A stretch of 64,000 nucleotides of DNA from Pleurodeles waltl (lineage: Eukaryota; Chordata; Amphibia; Caudata; Salamandridae): NCBI RefSeq assembly GCF_031143425.1, contig NC_090451.1, positions 668,546,508 to 668,610,507 of the forward strand, read 5' to 3'. A program made the translations under genes and the position numbers. The notes under the pieces are model-generated. The model was not told the DNA's origin and ran no database searches. It was given only the letters and a program-made list of their open reading frames with translations. This document shows, in pieces, positions 11,767 through 22,203 of the stretch (within the stretch, counting starts at the first letter, position 1; every line of letters begins with the position of its first letter).

Positions 11767-12890
11767 TTGAGGTATGTAGAAAATGCTTTAAAATGTGTTT
11801 TGCGTGCTTACAGGTAAGAGTGTGTTTATGTGAGAAAGTGTGTATGTATGTGTGAATGTGTGTGAGTGAAAGTGAAGGTCAAGGGGCGTGTAATGTCACT
11901 CGCTACCCCTGGCATTTCGGTGAATTGACATCCATGAGTACAAGGCAGGCATCCTTTAAGATAGTGCCGGTTGGCACCTCTGTAAAGAAATCCTGCCTGA
12001 CTTTTTGGACTTGAAGGCTTTTGAGGGATCCTTTCAGACAGCAGGGAGCCAGTTCTCACAGAAAGTACCATAAATGTCATTGTGATGCGGGTACCCATTT
12101 TAGATGGACTGTAGGTGCAGTGTAGGCCTTATGTCCTCCTGAAAGATCTTTTACTGACTGCGCAGAGCTGGCAAACTACCTGTTAGTACAGCACCAGAGC
12201 TTCTTTGAAGAACCCCTATCGGACAGTACTGTCAGCTGACACGTTGTGATTTTTGCAGGCAGTGGCAGCCCGAGCACCCCATATTAAAGGTGTTCTTGCA
12301 AAATAAGAAGTTTAAACAATCAATTTCCTTCATCATTACTGGCAAGTTAGAGGAATATGCTTTTTAGGGTCCAGCCTGTGAGTGCATGCGCTAGCGCATG
12401 CTTTTCGCTTGCAGTACTCTTTTGTGTACAGCAAAGGACTGGGAAGCCCGCCTGTCGCTCACCATTTGTTGGTTTGTGTGGCACTCTTCTGTACAGCCTC
12501 GTAATTTGGCAAGGCAAGCCTGCCATCATTCCAGTTCCTTTGTGTGGAGCAGGGAGCAAACACTGATTGATTCAACGTAATCGGTGCCTGTCCGCTGCTC
12601 CCCATTTGATCGAGGTACTTTTTCGTTCTTTTTAACTTCTAGTACCCTGCAAGCAGAAGGCTTGTGATGGGCAGAAACGTGCCCAGCAGGACAAACAAAA
12701 TTGCTAAGTTTTTTATTTTAAAAAAAATATTTTTATTTTATTTTTCTAAGTCTTCTTTTCTCACTTTCCACCCGTGTTTTCTTTTATTTTTGCTCGATGG
12801 CATTCTTCTCAAAAGTTGACGCTTATCTTGTTCAAAATATTGCAAAGTGACATTGTTTATTATGTGTAATTTCTGAAAGCATGCTTTAAC
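11767..12890 (+). other. ARNT intron with suspected dispersed repeat and 18-bp palindrome
   Basis: There is a TG-rich stretch near 11818-11875. A perfect 18-bp palindrome lies at 12384-12401 (GCATGCGCT and its complement). The 12360-12690 region around it looks like a dispersed repeat body, but I cannot name its family. AT-rich sequence follows to 12890. No exon was found. Confidence 0.4.
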
Positions 12891-13404
12891 AGATCGTTCA
12901 GTACACCCCAAAACACCCCGCTTTACCCCACACCACTCAAAACTAGACACTCACCCCAATCCAATCCAACCCACCCAATCTAATATGCTGCACTTCAGTT
13001 CGCCCCACTCTATTAAAAAACAGTCTACTCCAATCCAATCTTCCTCACTTCAATTCAAAACAGTCTGCCCCACTTCAATCCAGAACAGTCTGTCCCACTT
13101 GAATCTGCCCCACTCCAATCTGCACCACTCAATCCAAAACAATCTGCCCCACTCCAGTCTGCCCCACTCCAATCCAAAACAATATTTTCCATTCCAGTTC
13201 GCCTCACTCCAATCCAAAATAATACGCCGCACTACAATCCTATCCACTCCACCCCACTTCAATCTATCCCTCCCCACTCCAGTCCACCCTAATGCAATTT
13301 GCCCTACCCCAGTCTGTCCCACTCCAGTTTACCCCCACTCCAATCCAAAACAATATTTTCCATTCCAGTTCGCTGCACTCCAATCCAAAATAATACGCCG
13401 CACT
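12891..13404. repeat. Degenerate C-rich minisatellite, left part
   Basis: The array is built of short CCACTCCAATCC-like words, a degenerate pentamer pattern of CCACT and CCAAT. The + strand is almost free of G. It is interrupted at 13405 by a solo LTR and resumes at 16092. Open frames rich in Pro, Ser, His and Asn here come from the repeat and are not genes. Confidence 0.85.
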
Positions 13405-16091
13405 TGTAGGAAGTTGGCTCTGTATGTGCTATTTCAAAGTAAGGAATAGCATGCACAGAGTCCAAGGGTTCCCCTTAGAGGTAAAATAGTGGTAAAAATA
13501 GATAATACTAATGCTCTATTTTGTGGTAGTGTGGTCGAGCAGTAGGCTTATCCAAGGAGTAGTGTTAAGCATTTGTTGTACATACACATAGACAATAAAT
13601 GAGGTACACACACTCAGAGACAAATCCAGCCAATAGGTTTTTATATAGAAAAATATCTTTTCTTAGTTTATTTTAAGAACCACAGGTTCAAATTCTACAT
13701 GTAATATCTCATTCGAAAGGTATTGCAGGTAAGTACTTTAGGAACTTCAAATCATCAAAATTGCATGTATACTTTTCAAGTTATTCACAAAAAGCTGTTT
13801 TAAAAGTGGACACTTAGTGCAATTTTCACAGTTCCTAGGGGAGGTAAGTATTTGTTAGGTTAACCAGGTAAGTAAGACACTTACAGGGTTCAGTTCTTGG
13901 TCCAAGGTAGCCCACCGTTGGGGGTTCAGAGCAACCCCAAAGTCACCACACCAGCAGCTCAGGGCCGGTCAGGTGCAGAGTTCAAAGTGGTGCCCAAAAC
14001 ACATAGGCTAGAATGGAGAGAAGGGGGTGCCCCGGTTCCGGTCTGCTTGCAGGTAAGTACCCGCGTCTTCGGAGGGCAGACCAGGGGGGTTTTGTAGGGC
14101 ACCGGGGGGGACACAAGTCCACACAGAAATTTCACCCTCAGCGGCGCGGGGGCGGCCGGGTGCAGTGTAGAAACAAGCGTCGGGTTCGCAATGTTAGTCT
14201 ATGAGAGATCTCGGGATCTCTTCAGCGCTGCAGGCAGGCAAGGGGGGGATTCCTCGGGGAAACCTCCACTTGGGCCAGGGAGAGGGACTCCTGGGGGTCA
14301 CTTCTCCAGTGAAAGTCCGGTCCTTCAGGTCCTGGGGGCTGCGGGTGCAGGGTCTCTCCCAGGCGTCGGGACTTTAGGTTCAAAGAGTCGCGGTCAGGGG
14401 AAGCCTCGGGATTCCCTCTGCAGGCGGCGCGGTGGGGGCTCAGGGGGGACAGGTTTTGGTACTCACAGTATCAGAGTAGTCCTGGGGTCCCTCCTGAGGT
14501 GTTGGATCGCCACCAGCCGAGTCGGGGTCGCCGGGTGCAGTGTTGCAAGTCTCACGCTTCCTGCGGGGAGCTTGCAGGGTTCTTTAAAGCTGCTGGAAAC
14601 AAAGTTGCAGCTTTTCTTGGAGCAGGTCCGCTGTCCTCGGGAGTTTCTGGTCTTTTCGAAGCAGGGGCAGTCCTCAGAGGATGTCGAGGTCGCTGGTCCC
14701 TTTGGAAGGCGTCGCTGGAGCAGGATCTTTGGAAGGCAGGAGACAGGCCGGTGAGTTTCTGGAGCCAAGGCAGTTGTCGTCTTCTGGTCTTCCGCTGCAG
14801 GGGTTTTCAGCTGGGCAGTCCTTCTTCTGGTAGTTGCAGGAATCTAATCTTCTAGGGTTCAGGGTAGCCCTTAAATACTAAATTTAAGGGCGTGTTTAGG
14901 TCTGGGGGGTTAGTAGCCAATGGCTACTAGCCCTGAGGGTGGGTACACCCTCTTTGTGCCTCCTCCCAAGGGGAGGGGGTCACAATCCTAACCCTATTGG
15001 GGGAATCCTCCATCTGCAAGATGGAGGATTTCTAAAAGTTAGAGTCACTTCAGCTCAGGACACCTTAGGGGCTGTCCTGACTGGCCAGTGACTCCTCCTT
15101 GTTGCTTTCTTTGTTCCCTCCAGCCTTGCCGCCAAAAGTGGGGGCCGTGGCCGGAGGGGGCGGGCAACTCCACTAAGCTGGAGTGCCCTGCTGGGCTGTG
15201 ACAAAGGGGTGCGCCTTTGAGGCTCACCGCCAGGTGTCACAGCTCCTGCCTGGGGGAGGTGTTAGCATCTCCACCCAGTGCAGGCTTTGTTACTGGCCTC
15301 AGAGTGACAAAGGCACTCTCCCCATGGGGCCAGCAACATGTCTCTAGTGTGGTTGGCTGCTGGAACCAGTCAGCCTACACAGCTAGTTGGTTAAGTTTCA
15401 GGGGGCACCTCTAAGGTGCCCTCTGGGGTGTATTTTGCAATAAAATGTACACTGGCATCAGTGTGCATTTATTGTGCTGAGAAGTTTGATACCAAACTTC
15501 CCAGTTTTCAGTGTAGCCATTATGGTGCTGTGGAGTTCGTGTAAAACAGACTCCCAGACCATATACTCTTATGGCTACCCTGCACTTACAATGTCTAAGG
15601 TTTTGCTTAGACACTGTAGGGGCACAGTGCTCATGCACTGGTACCCTCACCTATGGTATAGTGCACCCTGCCTTAGGGCTGTAAGGCCTGCTAGAGGGGT
15701 GTCTTACCTATACTGCATAGGCAGTGAGAGGCTGGCATGGCACCCTGAGGGGAGTGCCATGTCGACTTACTCATTTTGTTCTCACCAGCACACACAGGCT
15801 TGTAAGCAGTGTGTCTGTGCTGAGTGAGGGGTCTCTAGGGTGGCATAAGACATGCTGCAGCCCTTAGAGACCTTTCTTGGCATCAGGGCCCTTGGTACTA
15901 GAAGTACCAGTTACAAGGGACTTATCTGAATGCCAGGGTGTGCCAATTGTGGATACAATGGTACATTTTAGGTGAAGGAACACTGGTGCTGGGGCCTGGT
16001 TAGCAGGGTCCCAGCACACTTCTCAGTCAAGTCAGCATCAGTATCAGGCAAAAAGTGGGGGGTAACTGCAACAGGGAGCCATTTCTTTACA
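13405..16091 (-). mobile_element. Solo LTR, minus strand, A/B mosaic, inserted in minisatellite
   Basis: The segment is 2,687 bp long, starts TGTAGGAAG and ends TTTCTTTACA. It is flanked by a perfect 5-bp target duplication GCACT (13400-13404 and 16092-16096), so it is a clean solo LTR left by LTR-LTR recombination. Most of it is close to element A's LTR, including the GTACACTGG hairpin arm and the ACTAGAAGTACC word. The first 100-150 nt of the LTR (near 16091, read on minus) instead match element B: AAAGAAATGGCTCCC, the TGATACTGATGC stretch and TGGGACCCTGC. Confidence 0.93.
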
Positions 16092-17290
16092 GCACTCCAA
16101 TCCTATCCACCCCACTCCAATCCACCCCTCCCCACCTCCAATCCAAAACAATCTGCCCCACTTCAAAACAATCTGCTCTAATCCAATCTGCTCCACTTCA
16201 GTCGAACACAACCAGCCCCAATCCAATCCATTTCAGTCTGCCACATTCCAATCTGCCGCACTTTAATCCAAAACAACCTGCTCCTCTCCACCTTGCCCTA
16301 CTCCATCCCGCCCCACACCAACCTTAAACAAGACACTCCAATCCAATCCACCCCACTCAAGTCAAGTCTACTCCAGTCCAATCCATCCAACTCCAGTCCA
16401 TCCCATCCCAGTCCAATCCACTCCAGTCCATCACACCCACCCCACTCTAATCCAATCCACCGTACTCAATCAAGTCCACCACTACCCAATCCACACGCTC
16501 CTACACATTCCACTTCAAACCACCTCAGTCTACCCCATTTCAATCCAGTACACCCCTCTCCAGTCAAGCCAACCCACACCAATCCACCCAAATCCAATCC
16601 ATCACACTGCAGCCCTCCACATCCCAATCCAATCCACCCCACCACATTTCAGTCAACCTCAGTCCATTCCAATCCACCCTACTCCAGTCCACCCACACTC
16701 ACTCCAATACACCCACTCTATCTCAATCCAATTCACCCAACCCCATTTCAGTACATTCCACCACACTCTGATACAGCCTGCCCCACTCCTGTCCATCCAG
16801 CCCACCCCAGTCTAGTCCATCCACTCCAATAGAGTCCACCTCACTACAGTTCAATTTAAAACACCCCACTCCAGTCCAGTCTAATCCACCCCACTCCAAT
16901 CCACCCAGCCCTAGTCCTATTTCTTCAAACAAAACCACCCCCAATCCAGTCTAATCCCCCCACTCGAAGCTACCCCAATCCCATCCACCTCACCACAATC
17001 CACCCCACACCAATCCACCCCACTCAATCCGCCCAACTCCAATCCACCCCACTCTACTCCAATCCCTCACACTCCACTCCAATCCATCCCACTCTACCCA
17101 AATCCAATCTCTCAATCCCTCAACCTCATTCCACTCCACCCTATTCCACCCCACAACACTCTCTGCCACTGAACTCCACTCCCTTCTACTCAACTCTGCT
17201 ACAATATGCTCTTCCTACTCCACTCAGACATTCCAACAAATCCACTCTGACAGTCCTCTTCCCCACTCCACTCTGACACTGCACTCCACT
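16092..17290. repeat. Degenerate C-rich minisatellite, right part
   Basis: This continues the CCACTCCAATCC-type array after the solo LTR, with units such as CCACCCCACTCC and CAATCCAATCC. It becomes more irregular (CACTCTGACA words) toward 17290. Open frames, for example 16293-16832, are low-complexity artefacts. Confidence 0.85.
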
Positions 17291-18158
17291 AACACTTAGC
17301 CATGCTGAACAGCAGCCAAACTGGTGTACAACATGGCAGTATACCTTGCTAAAGGCAATAGCTTTTGGCAATCGTTGTTAAAGTTTTCCTCGTAGTGTCT
17401 GCTAGGTGTCATTTAAAAGGAACCATTTTAGCCAATTCAGATCCAACAAACGTTTAAGAGTTTATAACACTCTGGTGGCAAGCCTAGGGCATATTAGTGA
17501 GCCACTGAATGTGTGCACCAAATATACTTTATCCCCGCTGCTCAGGATTTGCTCAGTAGTTTTAGCATCTCCTCTTTCCAGAACCGAGATTAATGTTAAT
17601 GTCTAGTCAAATAACGCTATGTGGACACTTTTGCTTCTGGTTAGGTGACATGCTAATACTCTGGAGATGTGACTTATTCTGCAAAGCATTAGGTTGTTCT
17701 GGTGCCTGGCTTTGTGTAGGATGAGCTGAGGAGAGTTGACACACAGGTAGTTGGGTTCTCAAGCGCCAGACTGGTGTGCAGTGATCGCATGATGTGGGGG
17801 AGAGGGGACAGCGGTGACTCTTGGAAGGGCGTTGTAACGCGTGGCCATGTGAGAAAGTGGTTGCATCTTGTGTGAGCTTCTAGCACTCTTGTGTTTTTCG
17901 TGAGTGGGTAGAAAGCTGAAGTCGTGTGTAGGGAGCAGACTTTTCGTGTGAGAAATTAGTGAGCAATATTCATATACAACCATCTACGAAAATGTCATGG
18001 AAAGGGTCAGGGGTTTGTTTTGGGGCATGGGTTTCGTAGGTTGTTGTGCAGGGCGGCAGATAGTTGACATTCCTTGTCAGCTGTCACGGGCACATTTGAA
18101 GCTGGCTGGCCGAGAGCAGAAAGGATTCTATTAATGTTTGTTCTGGTTTATTTCCTAG
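17291..18158 (+). other. ARNT intron, end
   Basis: I saw no repeat boundary or exon. The stretch ends with a TTTATTTCCTAG acceptor for the next exon at 18159. Confidence 0.6.
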
Positions 18159-18206
18159 TCTTGATTTTGATGATGATGACGACGATGACAGCAGCAAATT
18201 TCTCAG
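18159..18206 (+). CDS. ARNT: ARNT exon with acidic segment LDFDDDDDDDSSKFLR
   Basis: This is a 48-nt exon with acceptor TTTCCTAG and donor GTAAGT at 18207. It encodes LDF followed by a run of seven Asp and SSKFL, and the last AG is completed by G of the next exon to give Arg. This is the acidic N-terminal segment of ARNT between the nuclear import signal and the bHLH domain. The Asp run comes from GAT/GAC codons and is a likely length-variable site. Entry phase (needs one base) and exit phase (two bases) agree with both neighbours. Confidence 0.92.
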
Positions 18207-18928
18207 GTAAGTGGTGAATATATCTCAACTAAAAATCCAAGCTGTTTTATGAGCATTGCGCAGATCTGTACTGAATGTCCTGAGCCAGTCTTGATGCACT
18301 TAAAGAGGCTGCAGGATATCATATGAGTCATGCAGGGGACCCGCTTAAAGTATTTTAAGACTCACTTGGAGTACTTGGATGTTACTGTTGTCCCTGTTCT
18401 CTGTTGCTTTTTAAAGTACTTTATATTCTTTAAAAAAAATCGAACACATAATTTTATTTAATTATGCTCCTTTTTACTTAATGTCTCATCTTAAAGAATG
18501 TAAGGTGATCGAGGGTCCAAATCCATTCATAGTCAGTATCAGTCGGTGGTGTTTTTTTCATTATTCTACATTAGCATCTCTGTAGTGGGTCTCTCCACCT
18601 TTACTAGCTAAATCAATTTTCAGATGGTTTCTCTGGGAATGTGAAAGTGCCTAAATGACCATATCTTTTTGCTCTTTTCATCAATATTGACGTGTGGAAC
18701 AAAATACCTCAAGCCATTTAAATTGTTTTTGTAATTTTTGCATTTGTATTAGTAAAAAGGATCTGCTCGAATGCTGTATGCTTTACTTTTTTGTTAATGC
18801 TACTCTTCTTAGTGTCTGGGACTGTCTTTATATGTATGTGTCTGTGCCCCACTCGAGGAAGTAGCATTCAGAGTTGTCCTTTGTATAATGCATTTTAGTG
18901 AACAATCATTTACATTGTATCTTTCCAG
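18207..18928 (+). other. Short ARNT intron (722 bp)
   Basis: AT-rich intron with no recognised repeat. It ends with a TATCTTTCCAG acceptor. Confidence 0.75.
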
Positions 18929-18973
18929 GTGCGATGATGATCAGCTCCCAAATGATAAGGAACGATTTGCCAG
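18929..18973 (+). CDS. ARNT: ARNT exon encoding CDDDQLPNDKERFAR
   Basis: This is a 45-nt exon bounded by TTTCCAG and GTAATA. With the split Arg it reads R-CDDDQLPNDKERFA-R, the short charged segment just before the bHLH domain. Mammalian ARNT has a second, alternatively spliced 45-nt exon of similar sequence between this one and the bHLH exon. I saw no such exon in the unique parts of the following 23.6 kb intron. The phase lets this exon join the bHLH exon directly. Confidence 0.93.
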
Positions 18974-19246
18974 GTAATATTTGTTGACTTTGCATTTTCT
19001 CCCCAGTGCGTGCTGGTCACAGTGTGCACAGCCTACAAGGCAAGTTGCGTTCCAGTTTTCACTGCCTCACCGCTGTGCCTCGCTTACTGTTAATGGAAGG
19101 TGTTCTTTAGTGTGAGGTCTTTTGTGGGTCTTGCTTAGATACTCTGTAGTTTGATATCTTTTATGGGGCTTAAATAGATATTATGCAAGTAGCCTGATTT
19201 CTACGGCCTCATGGTATGACTTTTTTACATTCCTATTTAGCATGCT
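18974..19246 (+). other. ARNT intron, left flank of element A
   Basis: Unique-looking intron sequence. Its last five bases, ATGCT (19242-19246), are the left copy of element A's target duplication. Confidence 0.7.
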
Positions 19247-19863
19247 TGTAAGGAAATGCCTCCTTGGCATGGTTGCCCCCTGACTTTTTGCCTTTGCTGA
19301 TGCTATGTTTACAATTGAAAGTGTGCTGAGGCCTGCTAACCAGGCCCCAGCACCAGTGTTCTTTCCCTAACCTGTACTTTTGTATCCACAATTGGCAGAC
19401 CCTGGCATCCAGATAAGTCCCTTGTAACTGGTACTTCTAGTACCAAGGGCCCTGATGCCAAGGAAGGTCTCTAAGGGCTGCAGCATGTCTTATGCCACCC
19501 TGGAGACCTCTCACTCAGCACAGACACACTGCTTGCCAGCTTGTGTGTGCTAGTGAGGACAAAACGAGTAAGTCGACATGGCACTCCCCTCAGGGTGCCA
19601 TGCCAGCCTCTCACTGCCTATGCAGTATAGGTAAGACACCCCTCTAGCAGGCCTTACAGCCCTAAGGCAGGGTGCACTATACCATAGGTGAGGGTACCCG
19701 TGCATGAGCATGGTACCCCTACAGTGTCTAAACAAAACCTTAGACATTGTAAGTGCAGGGTAGCCATAAGAGTATATGGTCTGGGAGTCTGTCAAACACG
19801 AACTCCACAGCACCATAATGGCTACACTGAAAACTGGGAAGTTTGGTATCAAACTTCTCAGCA

Positions 19864-19900
19864 CAATAAATGCACACTGATGCCAGTGTACATTTTATTG
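19864..19900. promoter_or_regulatory. Conserved LTR hairpin carrying AATAAA on both strands
   Basis: CAATAAATGCACACTG pairs imperfectly with CAGTGTACATTTTATTG around the loop ATGC. Because it is nearly palindromic, AATAAA appears on both strands. The same structure recurs at 27627-27663 (element A 3' LTR), 52529-52563 (element B) and in solo copies. Element B has different mid-stem bases on both arms. Function is inferred only. Confidence 0.5.
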
Positions 19901-20458
19901 TAAAATACACCACAGAGGGCACCTTAGAGGTGCCCCCTGAAACTTAACCGACTGTCTGTGTAGGCTGACTAGTTCCAGCAGCCTGCCACACCAGAGACAT
20001 GTTGCTGGCCCCATGGGGAGAGTGCCTTTGTCACTCTGAGGCCAGTAACAAAGCCTGCACTGGGTGGAGATGCTAACACCTCCCCCAGGCAGGAGCTGTG
20101 ACACCTGGCGGTGAGCCTCAAAGGCTCACCCCTTTGTCACAGCCCAGCAGGGCACTCCAGCTTAGTGGAGTTGCCCGCCCCCTCCGGCCACGGCCCCCAC
20201 TTTTGGCGGCAAGGCTGGAGGGAACAAAGAAAGCAACAAGGAGGAGTCACTGGCCAGTCAGGACAGCCCCTAAGGTGTCCTGAGCTGAGGTGACTCTGAC
20301 TTTTAGAAATCCTCCGTCTTGCAGATGGAGGATTCCCCCAATAGGGTTAGGATTGTGACTCCCTCCCCTTGTGAGGAGGCACAAAGAGGGTGTACCCACC
20401 CTCAGGGCTAGTAGCCATTGGCTACTAACCCCCCAGACCTAAACACGCCCTTAAATTT

Positions 20459-20470
20459 AGTATTTAAGGG
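20459..20470 (+). promoter_or_regulatory. TATA-like element in LTR
   Basis: AGTATTTAAGGG lies about 1.2 kb into the LTR and is conserved in element B and the solo LTRs. It is the best visible TATA-like site upstream of the poly(A) hexamer. The start site is not shown by sequence alone. Confidence 0.35.
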
Positions 20471-21664
20471 CTACCCTGAACCCTAGAAAATTAGATTCCT
20501 GCAACTACAAGAAGAAGGACTGCCTAGCTGAAAACCCCTGCAGAGGAAGACCAGAAGACGACAACTGCCTTGGCTCCAGAAACTCACCGGCCTGTCTCCT
20601 GCCTTCCAAAGATCCTGCTCCAGCGACGCCTTCCAAAGGGACCAGCGACCTCGACATCCTCTGAGGACTGCCCCTGCTTCGAAAAGACAAGAAACTCCCG
20701 AGGACAGCGGACCTGCTCCAAGAAAGGCTGCAACTTTGTTTCCAGCAGCTTTGAAAGAACCCTGCAAGCTCCCCGCAAGAAGCGTGAGACTTGCAACACT
20801 GCACCCGGCGACCCCGACTCGGCTGGTGGAGATCCAACACCTCAGGAGGGACCCCAGGACTACTCTGATACTGTGAGTACCAAAACCTGTCCCCCCTGAG
20901 CACCCACAGCGCCGCCTGCAGAGGGAATCCCGAGGCTTCCCCTGACCGCGACTCTTTGAACCCTAAGTCCCGACGCCTGGGAGAGACCCTGCACCCGCAG
21001 CCCCCAGGACCGGAAGGACCGGACTTTCACTGGAGAAGTGACCCCCAGGAGTCCCTCTCCCTTGCCCAAGTGGAGGTTTCCCCGAGGAACCCCCCCCTTG
21101 CCTGCCTGCAACGCTGAAGAGATCCCGAGATCTCCCATAGACTAACCCTACAAACCCGACGCTTGTTTCTACACTGCACCCGGCCGCCCCCGCGCTGCTG
21201 AGGGTGAAATTTCTGTGTGGACTTGTGTCCCCCCCGGTGCCCTACAAAACCCCCCTGGTCTGCCCTCCGAAGACGCGGGTACTTACCTGCTGGCAGACTG
21301 GAACCGGGGCACCCCCTTCTCCATTGAAGCCTATGTGTTTTGGGCACCACTTTGAACTCTGCACCTGACCGGCCCTGAGCTGCTGGTGTGGTAACTTTGG
21401 GGTTGCTCTGAACCCCCAACGGTGGGCTACCTTGGACCAAGAACTAAGCCCTGTAAGTGTCTTACTTACCTGTTTAACCTAACAAATACTTACCTCCCCT
21501 AGGAACTGTGAAAATTGCACTAAGTGTCCACTTTTAAAACAGCTATTTGTGAATAACTTGAAAAGTATACATGCAATTTTGATGATTTGAAGTTCCTAAA
21601 GTACTTACCTGCAATACCTTTCGAATGAGATATTACATGTAGAATTTGAACCTGTGGTTCTTAA

Positions 21665-21670
21665 AATAAA
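21665..21670 (+). terminator. Poly(A) signal AATAAA of element A LTR
   Basis: AATAAA lies within TTAAAATAAACTAAG, about 260 nt before the LTR end and downstream of the TATA-like site, as expected near the R/U5 border. The 3' LTR copy would end the element's transcript. Confidence 0.55.
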
Positions 21671-21932
21671 CTAAGAAAAGATATTTTTCTATATAAAAAC
21701 CTATTGGCTGGATTTGTCTCTGAGTGTGTGTACCTCATTTATTGTCTATGTGTATGTACAACAAATGCTTAACACTACTCCTTGGATAAGCCTACTGCTC
21801 GACCACACTACCACAAAATAGAGCATTAGTATTATCTATTTTTACCACTATTTTACCTCTAAGGGGAACCCTTGGACTCTGTGCATGCTATTCCTTACTT
21901 TGAAATAGCACATACAGAGCCAACTTCCTACA

Positions 21933-22203
21933 TTGGTGGATCAGCGGTGGGGTACAAGACTTTGCATTTGCTGGACTACTCAGCCAATACCTGATCACAC
22001 GACAAATTCCAAAATTGTCATTAGAAATTCATTTTTGCAATTTGAAATTTTTCTAAATTCTTAAAAGTCCTGCTAGGGCCTTGTGTGTTAAGTCCCTGTT
22101 TAGCATTGTCTTTTAGAGTTTAAAAAGTTTGTTAAAAGTTTGAAATTAGATTCTAGAAACAGTTTTAGATTCTTTAAAAAGTCTTCCAACTCTTAGCAAA
22201 ATA
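21933..22203 (+). other. Untranslated leader with candidate primer-binding site, element A
   Basis: The leader starts TTGGTGGATCAGCGGTGGGG right after the LTR. The TGG one base in could pair with the CCA end of a tRNA, but I cannot assign the tRNA. The leader is nearly the same in element B (54603-54868), which suggests the two share primer and packaging signals. No upstream open frame of note precedes the gag ATG at 22204. Confidence 0.6.

Larger units (their letters stand above)
19247..21932 (+). repeat. 5' LTR of element A
   Basis: Begins TGTAAGGAAATG and ends CAACTTCCTACA. It contains an AATAAA-bearing hairpin (19864-19900), a TATA-like TATTTAAGG near 20461, donor-like GTGAGT (20873) and GTAAGT (21453), and a poly(A) hexamer AATAAA (21665-21670) downstream of the putative promoter. 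If the TATA-like site is used, the transcribed LTR part is more than 1.4 kb. Confidence 0.95.

Noticed and set aside
12384..12401. CRISPR or prokaryotic operator
   Set aside because: The context is a vertebrate intron with no spaced repeat array and no prokaryotic gene nearby.
16293..16832. 179-codon Pro/Ser/His-rich frame as a protein
   Set aside because: It is produced by the C-rich minisatellite, where stops are rare. The sequence is pure low complexity.
12891..17290. Telomeric repeat
   Set aside because: The words are CCACT/CCAAT types, not the vertebrate TTAGGG/CCCTAA hexamer.
20505..21440. Several 90-137-codon frames on both strands in each LTR copy
   Set aside because: They recur in every LTR only because the LTR recurs, overlap each other in opposite strands, and are broken differently in A- and B-type copies.
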